Positions 35,857-46,127 of a DNA stretch of 64,000 bases are shown one piece after another (within the stretch, counting starts at the first letter, position 1; each line of letters begins with the position of its first letter). The notes beneath the pieces were generated by a model that was not told the origin of the DNA, did no database searches, and was given only the letters and a program-made list of their open reading frames with translations. Location of the stretch: assembly GCA_963784995.1 (NCBI GenBank), contig CAWATZ010000004.1, positions 806,001 through 870,000 on the forward strand. The letters run 5' to 3'. This DNA comes from CAWATZ01 sp963784995 (GTDB lineage Bacteria; Planctomycetota; Planctomycetia; Gemmatales; Gemmataceae). The position numbers were made by a program, and so were the translations under genes.

Positions 35857-38271
35857 ATGCTGACAGTAGCCATGAAGACTGAAACCATGAAGACTGAAGC
35901 CATGAAGACAGAAACACTTTCTCCGGACCTGCTCCGCAAGATGGATGCCTACTGGCGCGCCGCCAACTATCTATCGGTCGGCCAGATCTATCTCTACGAC
36001 AACCCGCTGCTAAAGGAGCCGCTGAAACTGTCGCACGTGAAGCCGCTGGTGGTCGGACACTGGGGCACGACGCCCGGGCAGAACTTCATCTACGTGCATT
36101 TGAACCGGGTCATCAAGAAGTATGACCTGGACATGTTCTACGTCGCCGGTCCCGGTCACGGCGGCCCGGCGATTGTGGGCAACGTTTACCTCGAAGGCAC
36201 CTGGAGTGAGATCTATCCGAACGTCAGCCAGGACGAAGCCGGGCTGAAAAAGCTGTTCAAGCAGTTCTCGTTTCCCGGCGGGATTTCCAGCCACGTGGCA
36301 CCGACGACGCCGGGGTCGATTCACGAAGGCGGCGAACTGGGGTACTCGCTCAGCCATGCCTTCGGGGCCGCGTTCGACAATCCCGATCTGATCGTCGCCT
36401 GCGTCGTCGGCGACGGGGAATCGGAAACGGGCCCCCTGGCGACCTCGTGGCAGTCCAACAAGCTGCTCAACCCAATCAGCGACGGAGCCGTGCTGCCGAT
36501 CCTGCACCTCAATGGCTACAAGATCAGCAACCCGACCGTCCTGGCCCGCATCGAGCATGAGGAACTGGAGCAATTCTTCCGAGGCTGCGGCTGGACTCCC
36601 CACTTTGTGGAAGGCGATGAGCCGGAGAAGATGCATCAACTCATGGCCGCCACCCTGGAAAAGGCCATCGAAGACATCCGGCAGATCCAAAAGAATGCGC
36701 GGAACAAGAAGGACACCACTCGGCCGCGCTGGCCCATGATCGTCCTGAGGTCACCCAAGGGCTGGACCGGACCGAAAGTCGTCGATGGTCTGCAGATCGA
36801 GGGCACCTTCCGAGCGCACCAGGTGCCGATCCTGGTGGATGCCGAGCATCCCGATCATGTCAAGCTGCTTGAGACCTGGATGAAGAGCTACAAGCCGGAG
36901 GACCTGTTCGATGAGAATGGCCGACTCATGCCGGAGCTGGCCGAGCTGGCGCCGAAGGGCGAACGGCGAATGGGGGCCAATCCGCACGCTAACGGCGGCA
37001 TTCTGCTTCGCGACCTCCGCATGCCGGACTTCCACGTCCACGCGGTGGATGTGCCTTCGCCTGGGGCCGTTGTCGGCCAGGATACGCTCGTGCTGGGTAA
37101 GTTCCTGCGTGACGTGGTCAGGCTGAATCAGGATCAGCGTAATTTCCGCGTCTTCGGGCCCGATGAGACGCTCTCGAATCTCCTTGGCGCGGTCTTTGAA
37201 GTCACCAACCGTCAGTGGGATGCCCGGAAAGTCAACAATGACGAATTCCTCGCGCCAGCCGGACGCGTGCTGGACTCGATGCTCAGCGAGCACCAGTGCG
37301 AGGGTTGGCTGGAAGGCTATCTGCTGACTGGGCGGCACGGGCTGTTCAACAGCTATGAGGCGTTCATCCGCATCGTCGATTCGATGTTCAGCCAGCACGC
37401 CAAGTGGCTGAAGGTCACGTCGGAGCTGCCCTGGCGCCGGAAGATCGCCTCGCTGAACTATCTGCTCGCCTCCCACGTCTGGCAGCAGGATCACAACGGC
37501 TTCACGCACCAGGATCCCGGCTTCCTCGACCACGTCATCAACAAGAAGGCCGACATCGTGCGCGTTTACCTGCCGCCCGATGCGAACTGTCTGCTGTCGG
37601 TCTTCGATCACTGCCTGCGCAGCCGGCATTACGTCAACGTGGTGGTTGCAGGCAAACATGCCCTCCCGCAATGGCTGACCATGGACGCCGCCGTTGTCCA
37701 TTGCACGGAAGGCATTGGCATCTGGCAGTGGGCCAGCAACGACCAGAACGCCGAGCCGGACGTGGTCATGGCCTGCTGCGGAGACACGCCCACGCTGGAG
37801 ATCCTGGCTGCCGTTTCCATCCTTCGCGAGCATCTGCCCGAACTGAAAATCCGGGTAGTCAACGTCGTCGATCTGATGAAGCTGCAGTCCGCGAGCGAGC
37901 ACCCGCACGGTCTGAGCGAAACGGATTACGATTCGCTCTTCACCAAGGATAAGCACATCATCTTTGGCTTCCATGGCTACCCCTGGCTGGTCCACCGGCT
38001 GACCTACCGCCGGACCAACCGCAACCTCCACGTCCGAGGCTACAAGGAAGAGGGCACGATCACGACGGCCTTCGACATGAGGGTGCAGAACGACCTGGAT
38101 CGGTTCCACCTGGTGCAAGACGTGGTGGATCGGCTGCCGCATTTGGGCACCAAGGGGGCCTACCTGAAGCAGATGGTCCAGGACAAGCTCATCGAGCACA
38201 AGCATTACATCGACAAGCACGGCCAGGACCTGCCGGAAATCCGCAACTGGAAATGGAGCAACACGAAATGA
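35857..38271 (+). CDS. xfp: Phosphoketolase (xylulose-5-P / fructose-6-P)
   Basis: The 804-residue enzyme has GPGHGGPAIVGNVYLEGTW and the thiamine-diphosphate motif VGDGESETGPLATSW, and the C-terminal EGTITTAFDMRV, all typical of XFP. It cleaves xylulose-5-phosphate (and perhaps fructose-6-phosphate) with phosphate to acetyl phosphate and a triose or erythrose phosphate. The N-terminus contains a 15-base tandem repeat encoding MKTET-MKTEA-MKTET, so three in-frame ATG codons could serve as the start; homology begins at about DAYWRAANYLSVGQIYL. Its stop overlaps the aldolase start. Confidence 0.95.
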   Translation: MLTVAMKTETMKTEAMKTETLSPDLLRKMDAYWRAANYLSVGQIYLYDNPLLKEPLKLSHVKPLVVGHWGTTPGQNFIYVHLNRVIKKYDLDMFYVAGPGHGGPAIVGNVYLEGTWSEIYPNVSQDEAGLKKLFKQFSFPGGISSHVAPTTPGSIHEGGELGYSLSHAFGAAFDNPDLIVACVVGDGESETGPLATSWQSNKLLNPISDGAVLPILHLNGYKISNPTVLARIEHEELEQFFRGCGWTPHFVEGDEPEKMHQLMAATLEKAIEDIRQIQKNARNKKDTTRPRWPMIVLRSPKGWTGPKVVDGLQIEGTFRAHQVPILVDAEHPDHVKLLETWMKSYKPEDLFDENGRLMPELAELAPKGERRMGANPHANGGILLRDLRMPDFHVHAVDVPSPGAVVGQDTLVLGKFLRDVVRLNQDQRNFRVFGPDETLSNLLGAVFEVTNRQWDARKVNNDEFLAPAGRVLDSMLSEHQCEGWLEGYLLTGRHGLFNSYEAFIRIVDSMFSQHAKWLKVTSELPWRRKIASLNYLLASHVWQQDHNGFTHQDPGFLDHVINKKADIVRVYLPPDANCLLSVFDHCLRSRHYVNVVVAGKHALPQWLTMDAAVVHCTEGIGIWQWASNDQNAEPDVVMACCGDTPTLEILAAVSILREHLPELKIRVVNVVDLMKLQSASEHPHGLSETDYDSLFTKDKHIIFGFHGYPWLVHRLTYRRTNRNLHVRGYKEEGTITTAFDMRVQNDLDRFHLVQDVVDRLPHLGTKGAYLKQMVQDKLIEHKHYIDKHGQDLPEIRNWKWSNTK

Positions 38272-39293
38272 GTCCGCAAGAGCTTCGAGACACCGCGAGG
38301 GCGCTGGTCGCCGACGGCAAGGGCCTGCTGGCGATGGATGAAAGTAATCCAACCTGCAACAAACGGTTTGCCAGGGTGGGGATTCCCCAGACCGAGGAGG
38401 CCCGCCGCGCCTATCGGGAGCTGATTGTGACCACGCCCGGTCTCGGCGAGTGGATCAGCGGCGCGATCCTCTACGACGAGACGATCCGCCAGCGGAAGAA
38501 AGATGGCACTCCCTTTGTGAAAGTCATCACCGATGCGGGAATCATTCCCGGCATCAAAGTGGACATCGGTGCGAAGGACATGGCAGGTCATCCCGGAGAG
38601 AAGATAACCGAAGGTCTGGACGGATTGCGCGGCCGCCTGGCTGAATACTCTCAAATGGGTGCCCGTTTTGCCAAGTGGCGCGCGGTGATGGCCGTGGGCG
38701 ATGGCATTCCCAGCCGGGGTTGCATCGAAGCCAACGCCCAGGCATTGGCTCGCTATGCCGCGTTGTGCCAGGAAGCAGGTCTGGTCCCTGTCGTCGAGCC
38801 GGAAGTGCTCATGGGCGGCGAGCATACCCTGGAGCGGTGCGGCGCGGTGACGGAGGAAGTCCTGCGCACGGTTTTCAACCAGCTTTACACACAACGGGTG
38901 ACGCTGGAGGGTATGCTCCTGAAGCCCAACATGGTGCTTCCGGGATTGGCCTGCCCCAGGCAGGAAGCAGTGGACGAGGTAGCCGACGCCACGGTCAGGT
39001 GTCTCTTGCGAGCCGTCCCCGCTGCCGTTCCAGGGATTGCGTTCTTGTCGGGCGGCCAACCTGGTGAGTTGGCCTCGGCCCGTTTGAATGCCATGAATGT
39101 TCGCTTCAAGTCGCGACTGCCCTGGGCGGTGGCGTTTTCGTTTGGCCGCGCCATCCAGCAGCCGGCCCTGGAGATTTACCAGGGCAAGGAGGCCAACGTG
39201 TTGGCGGCACAGCAAGCTCTGTATCACCGGGCCCGGTGCAACACGGCGGCGCGTCGGGGCAAGTACGATGCCGCGATGGAGAGGGATCGGTAG
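38268..39293 (+). CDS. Class I fructose-bisphosphate aldolase
   Basis: The 341-residue protein has the class I aldolase pattern LLAMDESNPTCNKRF and the Schiff-base lysine in MLLKPNMVLPG, with FLSGGQ before the C-terminus. It interconverts fructose-1,6-bisphosphate with two trioses. The ATG at 38268 overlaps the xfp stop as ATGA. Upstream in-frame codons exist but lie within xfp. Together with tpiA it handles the triose made by phosphoketolase. Confidence 0.94.
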   Translation: MSPQELRDTARALVADGKGLLAMDESNPTCNKRFARVGIPQTEEARRAYRELIVTTPGLGEWISGAILYDETIRQRKKDGTPFVKVITDAGIIPGIKVDIGAKDMAGHPGEKITEGLDGLRGRLAEYSQMGARFAKWRAVMAVGDGIPSRGCIEANAQALARYAALCQEAGLVPVVEPEVLMGGEHTLERCGAVTEEVLRTVFNQLYTQRVTLEGMLLKPNMVLPGLACPRQEAVDEVADATVRCLLRAVPAAVPGIAFLSGGQPGELASARLNAMNVRFKSRLPWAVAFSFGRAIQQPALEIYQGKEANVLAAQQALYHRARCNTAARRGKYDAAMERDR

Positions 39294-39358
39294 GCAGAGT
39301 GCGCCGCGTGGCGGATCATCTGCCGAAAGGCTCTGTGAGCACCCAATGGAAACCGGAC

Positions 39359-40126
39359 ATGCGCCAGAAATTCGTCGTCGGTAACTGGAAGATGTATACC
39401 ACCACCGCCGAGGCCAGGCGGCTGGCCAGGGCGGTCGTGGAGGACGTGGGCATTGAGGACCGCGTCTCCGTCGCCGTCTGTCCCCCGTTCCCCTATCTGG
39501 CCCTTGTCGGGGAGGTTCTCAAGGGCAGCCGCGTCGCGCTCGGGGCGCAGAACCTCTATCCCGAGAAGGAAGGTGCGTTCACCGGCGAGGTCAGCCCGAC
39601 GATGCTCCTCGACGTCGGCTGCAAGTACGTCATCCTCGGACACAGTGAGCGCCGGCACACGCTGGGCGAATCCGATACGTTCATCAACCACAAGGTACGG
39701 GTTGCCCTGGCCGCCGGCCTCAACGTGATCTTGTGCGTCGGCGAGACTCTGGACCAACGGCAGGCCGACCAGACCGAAGCGGTGCTCGACCGACAGCTCA
39801 TCCATGGATTGGCCGGCCTGTCGGCGGATACCTTGACTCGCCTGACCATCGCCTACGAACCGGTCTGGGCCATCGGCAGTCTCGGCCACCACGCCACTCC
39901 TCAGCAGGCTCAGGAGGCGCACGCCGTCATTCGGCGCCGCTTCGGTCAGATGTTCGACGAGAGATCGGCTCAGGCGCTTGCCATCCAGTACGGGGGCAGC
40001 GTCAAGCCGGAGAACGCCGCCGCGCTGCTTGGCCGGCCCGGCGTGGACGGCGCCCTCATCGGCAGCGCCAGTTTGGATGCCGACCAGTTTCTGGCCATCG
40101 TCCGGGCTGGGACCAGTGAGCCGTAA
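39359..40126 (+). CDS. tpiA: Triosephosphate isomerase
   Basis: The 255-residue enzyme has VVGNWKMY, ILGHSERRH with the catalytic histidine, AYEPVWAIG with the catalytic glutamate, and IQYGGSVKPENA. It interconverts glyceraldehyde-3-phosphate and dihydroxyacetone phosphate. The ATG at 39359 fits the family start; an in-frame GTG lies 24 bases upstream. It is the last sugar gene before the ATPase operon. Confidence 0.94.
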   Translation: MRQKFVVGNWKMYTTTAEARRLARAVVEDVGIEDRVSVAVCPPFPYLALVGEVLKGSRVALGAQNLYPEKEGAFTGEVSPTMLLDVGCKYVILGHSERRHTLGESDTFINHKVRVALAAGLNVILCVGETLDQRQADQTEAVLDRQLIHGLAGLSADTLTRLTIAYEPVWAIGSLGHHATPQQAQEAHAVIRRRFGQMFDERSAQALAIQYGGSVKPENAAALLGRPGVDGALIGSASLDADQFLAIVRAGTSEP

Positions 40127-40195
40127 CCCACGTTGGCGAGGTAATCATCACTTGATTGGCATGAATTGTACTTTGGAAACTTATCCGTGAAACCA

Positions 40196-41741
40196 ATGAA
40201 CCCCTCAAACGTCGGCGTGGTCACGTCGGTGCGCGGAAGCGTGGTCGATGTGCGGTTCAACAACAGTCTGCCGCCCATCTACTCGTTGCTGCGCGCGGGG
40301 AAAGAGTCGCAAATCGCCATCGAAGTGCTGATGCAGACTCGATGGGCATCATGTCCGCGGGATCGCGTTGAATCCCACGCAGGGTCTCGCTCGCGGCATG
40401 GCTGTGGAGGACACCGGCGGCCCATTGAAGGTGCCGGTCGGCAAAGGAATTCTTTCGCGAATGTTCGACGTTTTCGGAAACCCCATCGACCGCCAGCCGG
40501 CGCCGGCCGATGTGGAATGGCGCACCATCCATCGAGACCCGCCTCCACTGGCCAGCCGTTCCACCAAGTCCGAGGTCTTTGAAACGGGCATCAAGGTCAT
40601 CGACGTGCTGGTGCCTCTGGAGCGCGGCGGCAAGGCGGGATTGTTCGGGGGCGCGGGCGTGGGCAAGACGGTGCTGCTCACCGAGATGATTCACAATATG
40701 GTCGGGCATCAAAAGGGAGTGAGCATGTTTTGCGGCATCGGCGAGCGCTGTCGCGAAGGGGAAGAGCTTTACCACGACATGAAAGAAGCCGGTGTGCTCC
40801 CGCACATGGTCATGCTGTTCGGCCAGATGAACGAGCCTCCCGGCGCCCGCTTCCGCGTGGGCCTGGCGGCGCTCACGATGGCCGAGTATTTCCGGGATGA
40901 TGAGCATCGCGACGTGCTGTTGCTCATCGATAACATTTTTCGTTTCATCCAGGCTGGCATGGAGGTTTCCGGCTTGATGGGCCAGATGCCGTCGCGCCTG
41001 GGCTATCAACCGACGATGGGCACCGAGTTATCGGGACTGGAGGAGCGCATTGCCAACACCGACACGGGCGCCATCACGTCCATTCAGGCTGTCTACGTGC
41101 CGGCGGACGACCTGACCGACCCGGCGGCGGTGCACACGTTCTCGCACCTTTCCGCGTCGATCGTTCTCTCCCGCAAGCGGGCGAGCGAGGGACTGTACCC
41201 GGCCATCGATCTGCTGCAATCCAACTCCAAGATGGCAACACCGACCATCATCGGTGAACGGCATTACCTCCTGGCACAGGAAATCCGCAAGACGCTGGCG
41301 CACTACGAGGAACTCAAGGACATCATTGCCATGCTCGGGATGGAGCAACTATCTCCGGATGACCGTAATGTCGTCGGTCGCGCCCGCAGGCTGGAGCGAT
41401 TTCTGACCCAGCCGTTTTTCGCGACCGAGCAGTTCAGCGGCATCAAGGGAAAGGACGTCAGCCTGAAGGACGCGCTCGACGGCTGTGAGCGCATCCTGAA
41501 CGATGAGTTCAAGGACTATCCCGAGAGCGCCTTTTACATGATCGGGTCGATCGACGAGGCCAAGGAAAAAGCGAAGTCCGCCCAGCCTGCAAGTCCTGCC
41601 GATCCCGGTCCCAAACCCAAAGGTCAAGTTAAACCGTCAGGCGGCCGGGAAACCCAAACCCACGGTCCTACAGGGAGGCAACACCCATTAATCTCAAGAT
41701 TCTCCTCCCCTTCCAGATCTTCGTCGAGAAGAAGGGCGTGA
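40196..41741 (+). CDS. atpD: N-type ATPase beta subunit (frameshifted)
   Basis: This is the catalytic beta subunit of the second, N-type ATPase: GVVTSVRGSVVDVRF at the start, P-loop GGAGVGKTVLLTEM, GERCREGEELYHD and LLLIDNIFRFIQAG. One frame break near 40340 separates the first 50 residues. The C-terminus runs past the usual end with a low-complexity Pro/Lys tail and overlaps atpC by 55 bases, so a second break near the 3' end is possible. The gene order atpDCQRBEFAG is diagnostic of N-ATPases. Confidence 0.93.
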
Positions 41742-42076
41742 AACGGATCGTGGCCCAGACACTCCAGGGTTCCTTTGGACTCTTGCCGCACCGACTCGAC
41801 TGCGCGGCGGCCCTGGCGCCGGGGATTCTGACCTATGAAACGGAGGCGGAAGGCGAGGTCTATCTGGCCGTCGATCAAGGGGTGCTGGTCAAGGCGGGCA
41901 TGGATGTTCTGGTCTCGGTGCGCAATGCGATCGGCGGGACGGACCTCGACAAACTCCACGAGGCGGTGAAGCGGGAGTTTCTCAAGGTGGACGAGCAGGA
42001 GAAGAATGTTCGCTCGGTGTTGGCGAAGATGGAGAGCGGATTCATTCGCCGCTTGATGGAATTTCAACATGAATGA
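41687..42076 (+). CDS. atpC: N-type ATPase epsilon subunit, likely ATT start
   Basis: The epsilon subunit pattern NLKILLPFQIFVEKKGVKRIVAQT..GSFGLLPHRLD..GILTYETE is complete only if translation begins at ATT (41687), which lies 7 bases after GGGAGG. The first ordinary in-frame start is a GTG at 41738, which would remove the first beta strand. The ATT may be a true rare start or a sequence error for ATG. The gene ends at 42076, overlapping atpQ. Confidence 0.85.
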   Translation: MNLKILLPFQIFVEKKGVKRIVAQTLQGSFGLLPHRLDCAAALAPGILTYETEAEGEVYLAVDQGVLVKAGMDVLVSVRNAIGGTDLDKLHEAVKREFLKVDEQEKNVRSVLAKMESGFIRRLMEFQHE

Positions 42077-42398
42077 AGAGAACAAAGCGAAGGTTCCAAA
42101 CGAAGAGACGAACTTCAGCCGGCAGGTCGGCGCACAGGCGGCACGCAAGCGGAAGGCGCAGCGCGGAGCCAACAAGAGCATCTGGTTCGGCCTGGGCATG
42201 TCAGGGTTGATCGGCTGGTCGGTGACGGTTCCGACCCTGATCGGCGCGGCGCTCGGTATCTGGGTGGACAAGCACTATCCGAGTTCGTATTCCTGGACGC
42301 TGATGCTGCTTCTCCTTGGTTTGATCATCGGCTGTTTCAATGCCTGGCATTGGGTCGCCTCGGAATACAAGGAAATGCAGGAGGATCCGGATGAGTGA
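42069..42398 (+). CDS. atpQ: N-type ATPase subunit AtpQ (AtpZ/AtpI-like)
   Basis: The 109-residue protein has a charged N-terminus and two hydrophobic helices (LGMSGLIGWSVTVPTLIGAALGIWVD and LMLLLLGLIIGCFNAW). This is the usual shape of the ATPase gene 1 / AtpQ product found only in N-type operons; it probably helps assemble the ring. Both ends overlap neighbours, which shows tight coupling. Confidence 0.9.
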   Translation: MNEENKAKVPNEETNFSRQVGAQAARKRKAQRGANKSIWFGLGMSGLIGWSVTVPTLIGAALGIWVDKHYPSSYSWTLMLLLLGLIIGCFNAWHWVASEYKEMQEDPDE

Positions 42399-42696
42399 CA
42401 TCCTGGCCCTTGCCCTGGCGTTGCTTGCCGGCGCCTTGCTCGGTGCGTTTTTCTTCGGCGGCCTTTGGTGGACGGTCCAGAAGGGGGTTACGTCCGAGAG
42501 GCCGGCGCTCTGGTTCCTCGGCAGCTTGCTGCTGCGAACCGGTATGATTCTGGCTGGATTCTATTTTGTTTCGCAGGGTCATTGGTCGAGGCTCGTGGCG
42601 TGCCTCCTTGGATTTGTCATCGCGCGCGTCATCGTCATGCAATCGGCTCACACGAGCGCCGGCGGAAGAGCAGACTCCATTGGAAAAGGAGACTAG
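42391..42696 (+). CDS. atpR: N-type ATPase subunit AtpR
   Basis: The start at 42391 follows GCAGGAGGATCCGG and overlaps the atpQ stop by 8 bases. The 101-residue protein has three hydrophobic helices and GALLGAFFFGGLWWTVQKGV, the AtpR pattern of N-type ATPase operons. It lies between atpQ and atpB, exactly as expected. Confidence 0.9.
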   Translation: MSDILALALALLAGALLGAFFFGGLWWTVQKGVTSERPALWFLGSLLLRTGMILAGFYFVSQGHWSRLVACLLGFVIARVIVMQSAHTSAGGRADSIGKGD

Positions 42697-42698
42697 CA

Positions 42699-43371
42699 AT
42701 GCGCATTAGTCCCGATGAGCTGGTTTTCTGGCAGTACGGCTTTGTCGAGCTCAATAGCACGATCGTCACGACCTGGGCGTTGATGCTCGTGATGACCGTA
42801 GGGGCGAAGCTGATCACGCGCAAGCTCGCGACCGAAGGGGATATCTCACGCTGGCAAGGCTTCCTTGAAATCGTGGTCACTACGATCCAGAAACAGATCA
42901 AAGAGGTGGGCCTGCACCATCCGGAGAAGTATCTCGGCTTTATTGGCACCTTGTTTCTGTTTATCGCGGTGTCCAACCTCTGCGCGATTCTCCCCTGGTA
43001 CGAACCGCCGACCGGTTCGCTCTCGACAACGTCGGCGCTGGCGATCTCCGTGTTTGTCGCCGTGTCGGTCTTCGGCATCGAGGAGCAAGGATTGGGCGGT
43101 TACCTCAAGTCCTACCTGAAGCCCACGTTCATCATGCTGCCGTTTAACATCATCAGCGAGTTCTCGCGCACGTTTGCCCTGGCCATCCGTCTGTTCGGCA
43201 ACATCATGAGCGGGACGATGATTGTCGGCATCTTGCTGACGATCACGCCCTTCTTCTTCCCGATCTTCATGAACCTGCTCGGTCTGCTCACCGGCATGGT
43301 GCAGGCTTACATTTTCAGCATCCTCGCCACCGTTTACATCGCGGCCGCCACGCGAACCCGCGACAGAATGA
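42699..43371 (+). CDS. atpB: N-type ATPase a subunit (3' end frame uncertain)
   Basis: The start at 42699 gives MRISPDELVFWQYG. Five hydrophobic helices follow, with the ion-path arginine in FALAIRLFGNIMSG, as in a subunits, and GMVQAYIFSILATVYIAAA before the end. The reading frame of this start does not stop until 43847, inside atpF. A TGA at 43369 in the next frame is the natural end, so a one-base error near 43360 is likely. Confidence 0.9.
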
Positions 43372-43401
43372 AACAAGACCATCAGCAACGAAAGGACACG
43401 T

Positions 43402-43683
43402 ATGGACAGCATGACTCTTATCGCGATCGTTTCGATCATTACCGCCGGCGTCACGATGGGACTGGGGAGTATCGCGCCCGCGCTCGGCGAAGGGCGGGCG
43501 GTCTCGACGGCCTTGAGCTCGCTGGCACAACAGCCCGATGCCGCAACCACCATCACACGAACCTTGTTCGTGGGCCTGGCGATGATCGAATCCATTGCCA
43601 TCTATTGTCTCGTGATCTCGATGATTCTGATCTTCGCCAACCCGTTCTGGAACCACGTCATTGCCCAAACCACAGGAAAGTGA
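43402..43683 (+). CDS. atpE: N-type ATPase c subunit with sodium-type residues
   Basis: The 93-residue c subunit has two helices. Helix 1 carries GEG with Glu30; helix 2 carries Glu63-Ser64 and Tyr68 (MIESIAIYC). An acidic residue in helix 1 plus Glu-Ser and Tyr in helix 2 is the ligand pattern associated with Na+-binding rings, although the residue after Ser is Ile instead of the common Thr. Two carboxylates per subunit are typical of N-type rings. The start follows AAAGGACACGT. Confidence 0.93.
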   Translation: MDSMTLIAIVSIITAGVTMGLGSIAPALGEGRAVSTALSSLAQQPDAATTITRTLFVGLAMIESIAIYCLVISMILIFANPFWNHVIAQTTGK

Positions 43684-43686
43684 GCC

Positions 43687-44570
43687 ATGCCAATCGATTG
43701 GTTCACCGTCGTCGCCCAAGCAATCAACTTCCTCATCCTGGTGTGGTTGTTGAAGCGATTCCTTTACAAACCCATCCTTCACGCCATCGACGAACGGGAG
43801 AAAGGGATCGCCACCCAACTCGCGGAGGCCGAGGCGAAGAAGGCTGAAGCGCAAAAGGAGCGCGACGACTTTCAGCACAAGAACGAGGCCTTCGACCAGG
43901 AGCGTGCAGCGCTCTTGAAAAAAGCCACGGACGAGGCCAAAGCCGAACGTCAGCGGCTGCTCGACGAAGCACGAAAGGATGCCGACTCGTTGCGTGCCAA
44001 ACGCCAGGAGGCATTGCGAAACGAACAACGCAACCTGAGTCAAGAAATCATCCGCTGGACCCAGAAGGAAGTCTTTGCCATCACGCGAAAGACGCTGGCG
44101 GACCTCGCCACCACGAGCCTCGAGGAACGCATGGGCGAGGTGTTCGTTCACCGCCTGCGTGCGTTGACCGGTGCGGCAAAGGAGCAGTTGGCTGCCGCCC
44201 TCAAGACCTCGACCCACCCGGCGCGCGTGCGCAGCGCGTTCGATCTGCCGCCGGCACAGCGGAGGCGATCGAAAGTGCGGTCAAGGAAACTTTCGCCGCG
44301 GAAACTCAAGTCCAGTTCGAGACCGCGCCGGAGCTGGTCAGCGGCATCGAACTCTCCACCAACGGACAGAAGGTGGCCTGGAGCATCGCGGATTATCTCG
44401 CGACGCTGGAAAAGAGCGCCGGCGAACTTCTGCACGAAGATGCCAAGGCCGAATCCAGGCCGGACGCAAAGTCCAAGCCCGAGGCAGAGGCGGAAGCCAA
44501 GCCCGGGCCGAAGCGTGAACCGAAGCACGGGCTTGAACCGGTGCCCTCTGCCCCAAAGGCGGACTATTGA
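43687..44570 (+). CDS. atpF: N-type ATPase b subunit, long form (frameshifted)
   Basis: One N-terminal membrane helix (AQAINFLILVWLLKRFLY) is followed by a long charged coiled coil (EAEAKKAEAQKERDDFQHK) and then a globular C-terminal region. N-type operons lack a separate delta gene, and this long b subunit probably supplies that function. A frame break near 44258 splits it; the downstream frame (IESAVKETFAAETQVQFETAPELV) runs to 44570 with a Pro/Lys/Glu-rich tail. Confidence 0.88.
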
Positions 44571-46127
44571 ATAACTCACCTGATAGCCTGCATACTGTCT
44601 TCGACCAGGCGTTCGCGGGTATCAGCCGGACGTTGGAAGCTTTCACGCCGCAAATGACGCCGCGTGAGGTGGGCACGATCACGAGCGTCTCCATCGGCAT
44701 CGCCAAGGTCTCGGGCCTTCCGGGCGTGGGCTTTGATGAGCTGGTGAAGTTTCCCGGCGATCTGTACGGCATCGCGTTCAACGTCGATGAGGACGAAATC
44801 GGCGTCGTGCTGCTTGGCGATTGCGAGCACCTGCACGCGGGCGACTGAGGTCGAGCGCACGGGTCGTGTGATGGACGTGCCGGTGGGCGATGGACTGATC
44901 GGGCGCGTCATCGACCCGTTGGGCGGGCCACTCGATGGCAAAGGGCCGGTCGCCTCCAGCCAGCGTTTGCCCATCGAACGCCCCGCACGGCCCATCATGG
45001 ACCGCGCTCCCGTCACCGTGCCTCTGCAGACCGGCCTCATCGTCATCGATGCGCTCATTCCGATCGGCCGCGGCCAGCGCGAACTGATCCTCGGCGACCG
45101 GCAAACCGGCAAGTCCGCCATCGCGATCGACACCATTCTGAACCAGCGCGACCAAAATGTGCTGTGCGTCTATTGCGCCATCGGCCAGCGTGCGTCCGCC
45201 GTCGCCAAGGTCGTCGCCAACCTCCGCGAACAAGGCGCCATGGATTACACCGTCGTCGTCGTGACCGAAGGCAACGACCCGCCCGGGCTCGCCTACATCG
45301 CCCCCTACGCCGCGACCAGCATCGCGGAGCATTTCATGGAAGCGGGCCGGGACGTGCTCATCGTTTACGACGACCTCACCCACCACGCGCGTGCCTATCG
45401 CGAGCTTTCCTTGCTGCTGCGCCGCCCACCCGGTCGCGAAGCCTTTCCCGGCGACATCTTTTACATCCACTCGCGGCTGCTGGAGCGTGCCACGCATCTT
45501 GGCGACGACTTTCACGGCGGCTCGCTCACCGCTCTGCCCATCATCGAGACCGAGGCGCAGAACATCTCCGCGTACATTCCGACGAATCTCATCTCCATAA
45601 CGGACGGGCAGATCTACCTCTCGCCGACGCTGTTCGAACTGGGCGTTCTTCCCGCCGTCGATGTCGGCAAGTCCGTTTCGCGCGTCGGCGGCAAGGCACA
45701 ACGGGCGGCCTACCGAGCGGTGGCGGGCGATCTCAAGCTCGCCTACGCGCAGTTCACCGAGCTGGAATCCTTCGCCAAGTTCGGCACACGGCTCGATGAC
45801 CACACCCGCAAGATTATCGACCATGGCCAGCGAATCCGGGCCATCCTCAAACAACCGGAACTCGAACCGGCGTCCGTTCCCGAACAAATCGTCATCCTCG
45901 TGGCGTTGACCGGCGGTCTCCTGGACAGTGTGCCGATTGGCAAGGTGCGGGATGCCGAGCAAGCTCTGAGAAAAGCGGCTGCGGACATCCCGGCTGAGGT
46001 TCGTCAGCGCTTTTCCTCGAACGACAAGTTGAGCGATGAGGACCGCAAGGCGATTCTGCAAGTCGCCGGCACAGCGATCGCGTCCTTCCAGCCAGAACCC
46101 GTTCCCGAACCCAAGAGGAAGCCATGA
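44567..46127 (+). CDS. atpA: N-type ATPase alpha subunit (frameshifted)
   Basis: The alpha subunit motifs are VGTITSVSIGIAKVSGLPGVGFDELVKF, the P-loop GDRQTGKSAIAID and YDDLTHHARAYRELS. It appears to start at a TTG (44567) overlapping the atpF stop as TTGA, since no ATG fits. An extra base near 44845 breaks the frame after CEHLHAG, and the protein resumes in the next frame with TEVERTGRVMDVPVG. The stop overlaps atpG as ATGA. Confidence 0.92.

Noticed and set aside
41738..42076. GTG at 41738 as the atpC start
   Set aside because: It would delete the first beta strand of the epsilon subunit, whose sequence is present upstream in the same frame after a good ribosome binding site.
43402..43847. 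Continuation of the atpB frame through atpE into atpF
   Set aside because: The extension has no a-subunit similarity and lies wholly over the clear atpE gene in another frame.
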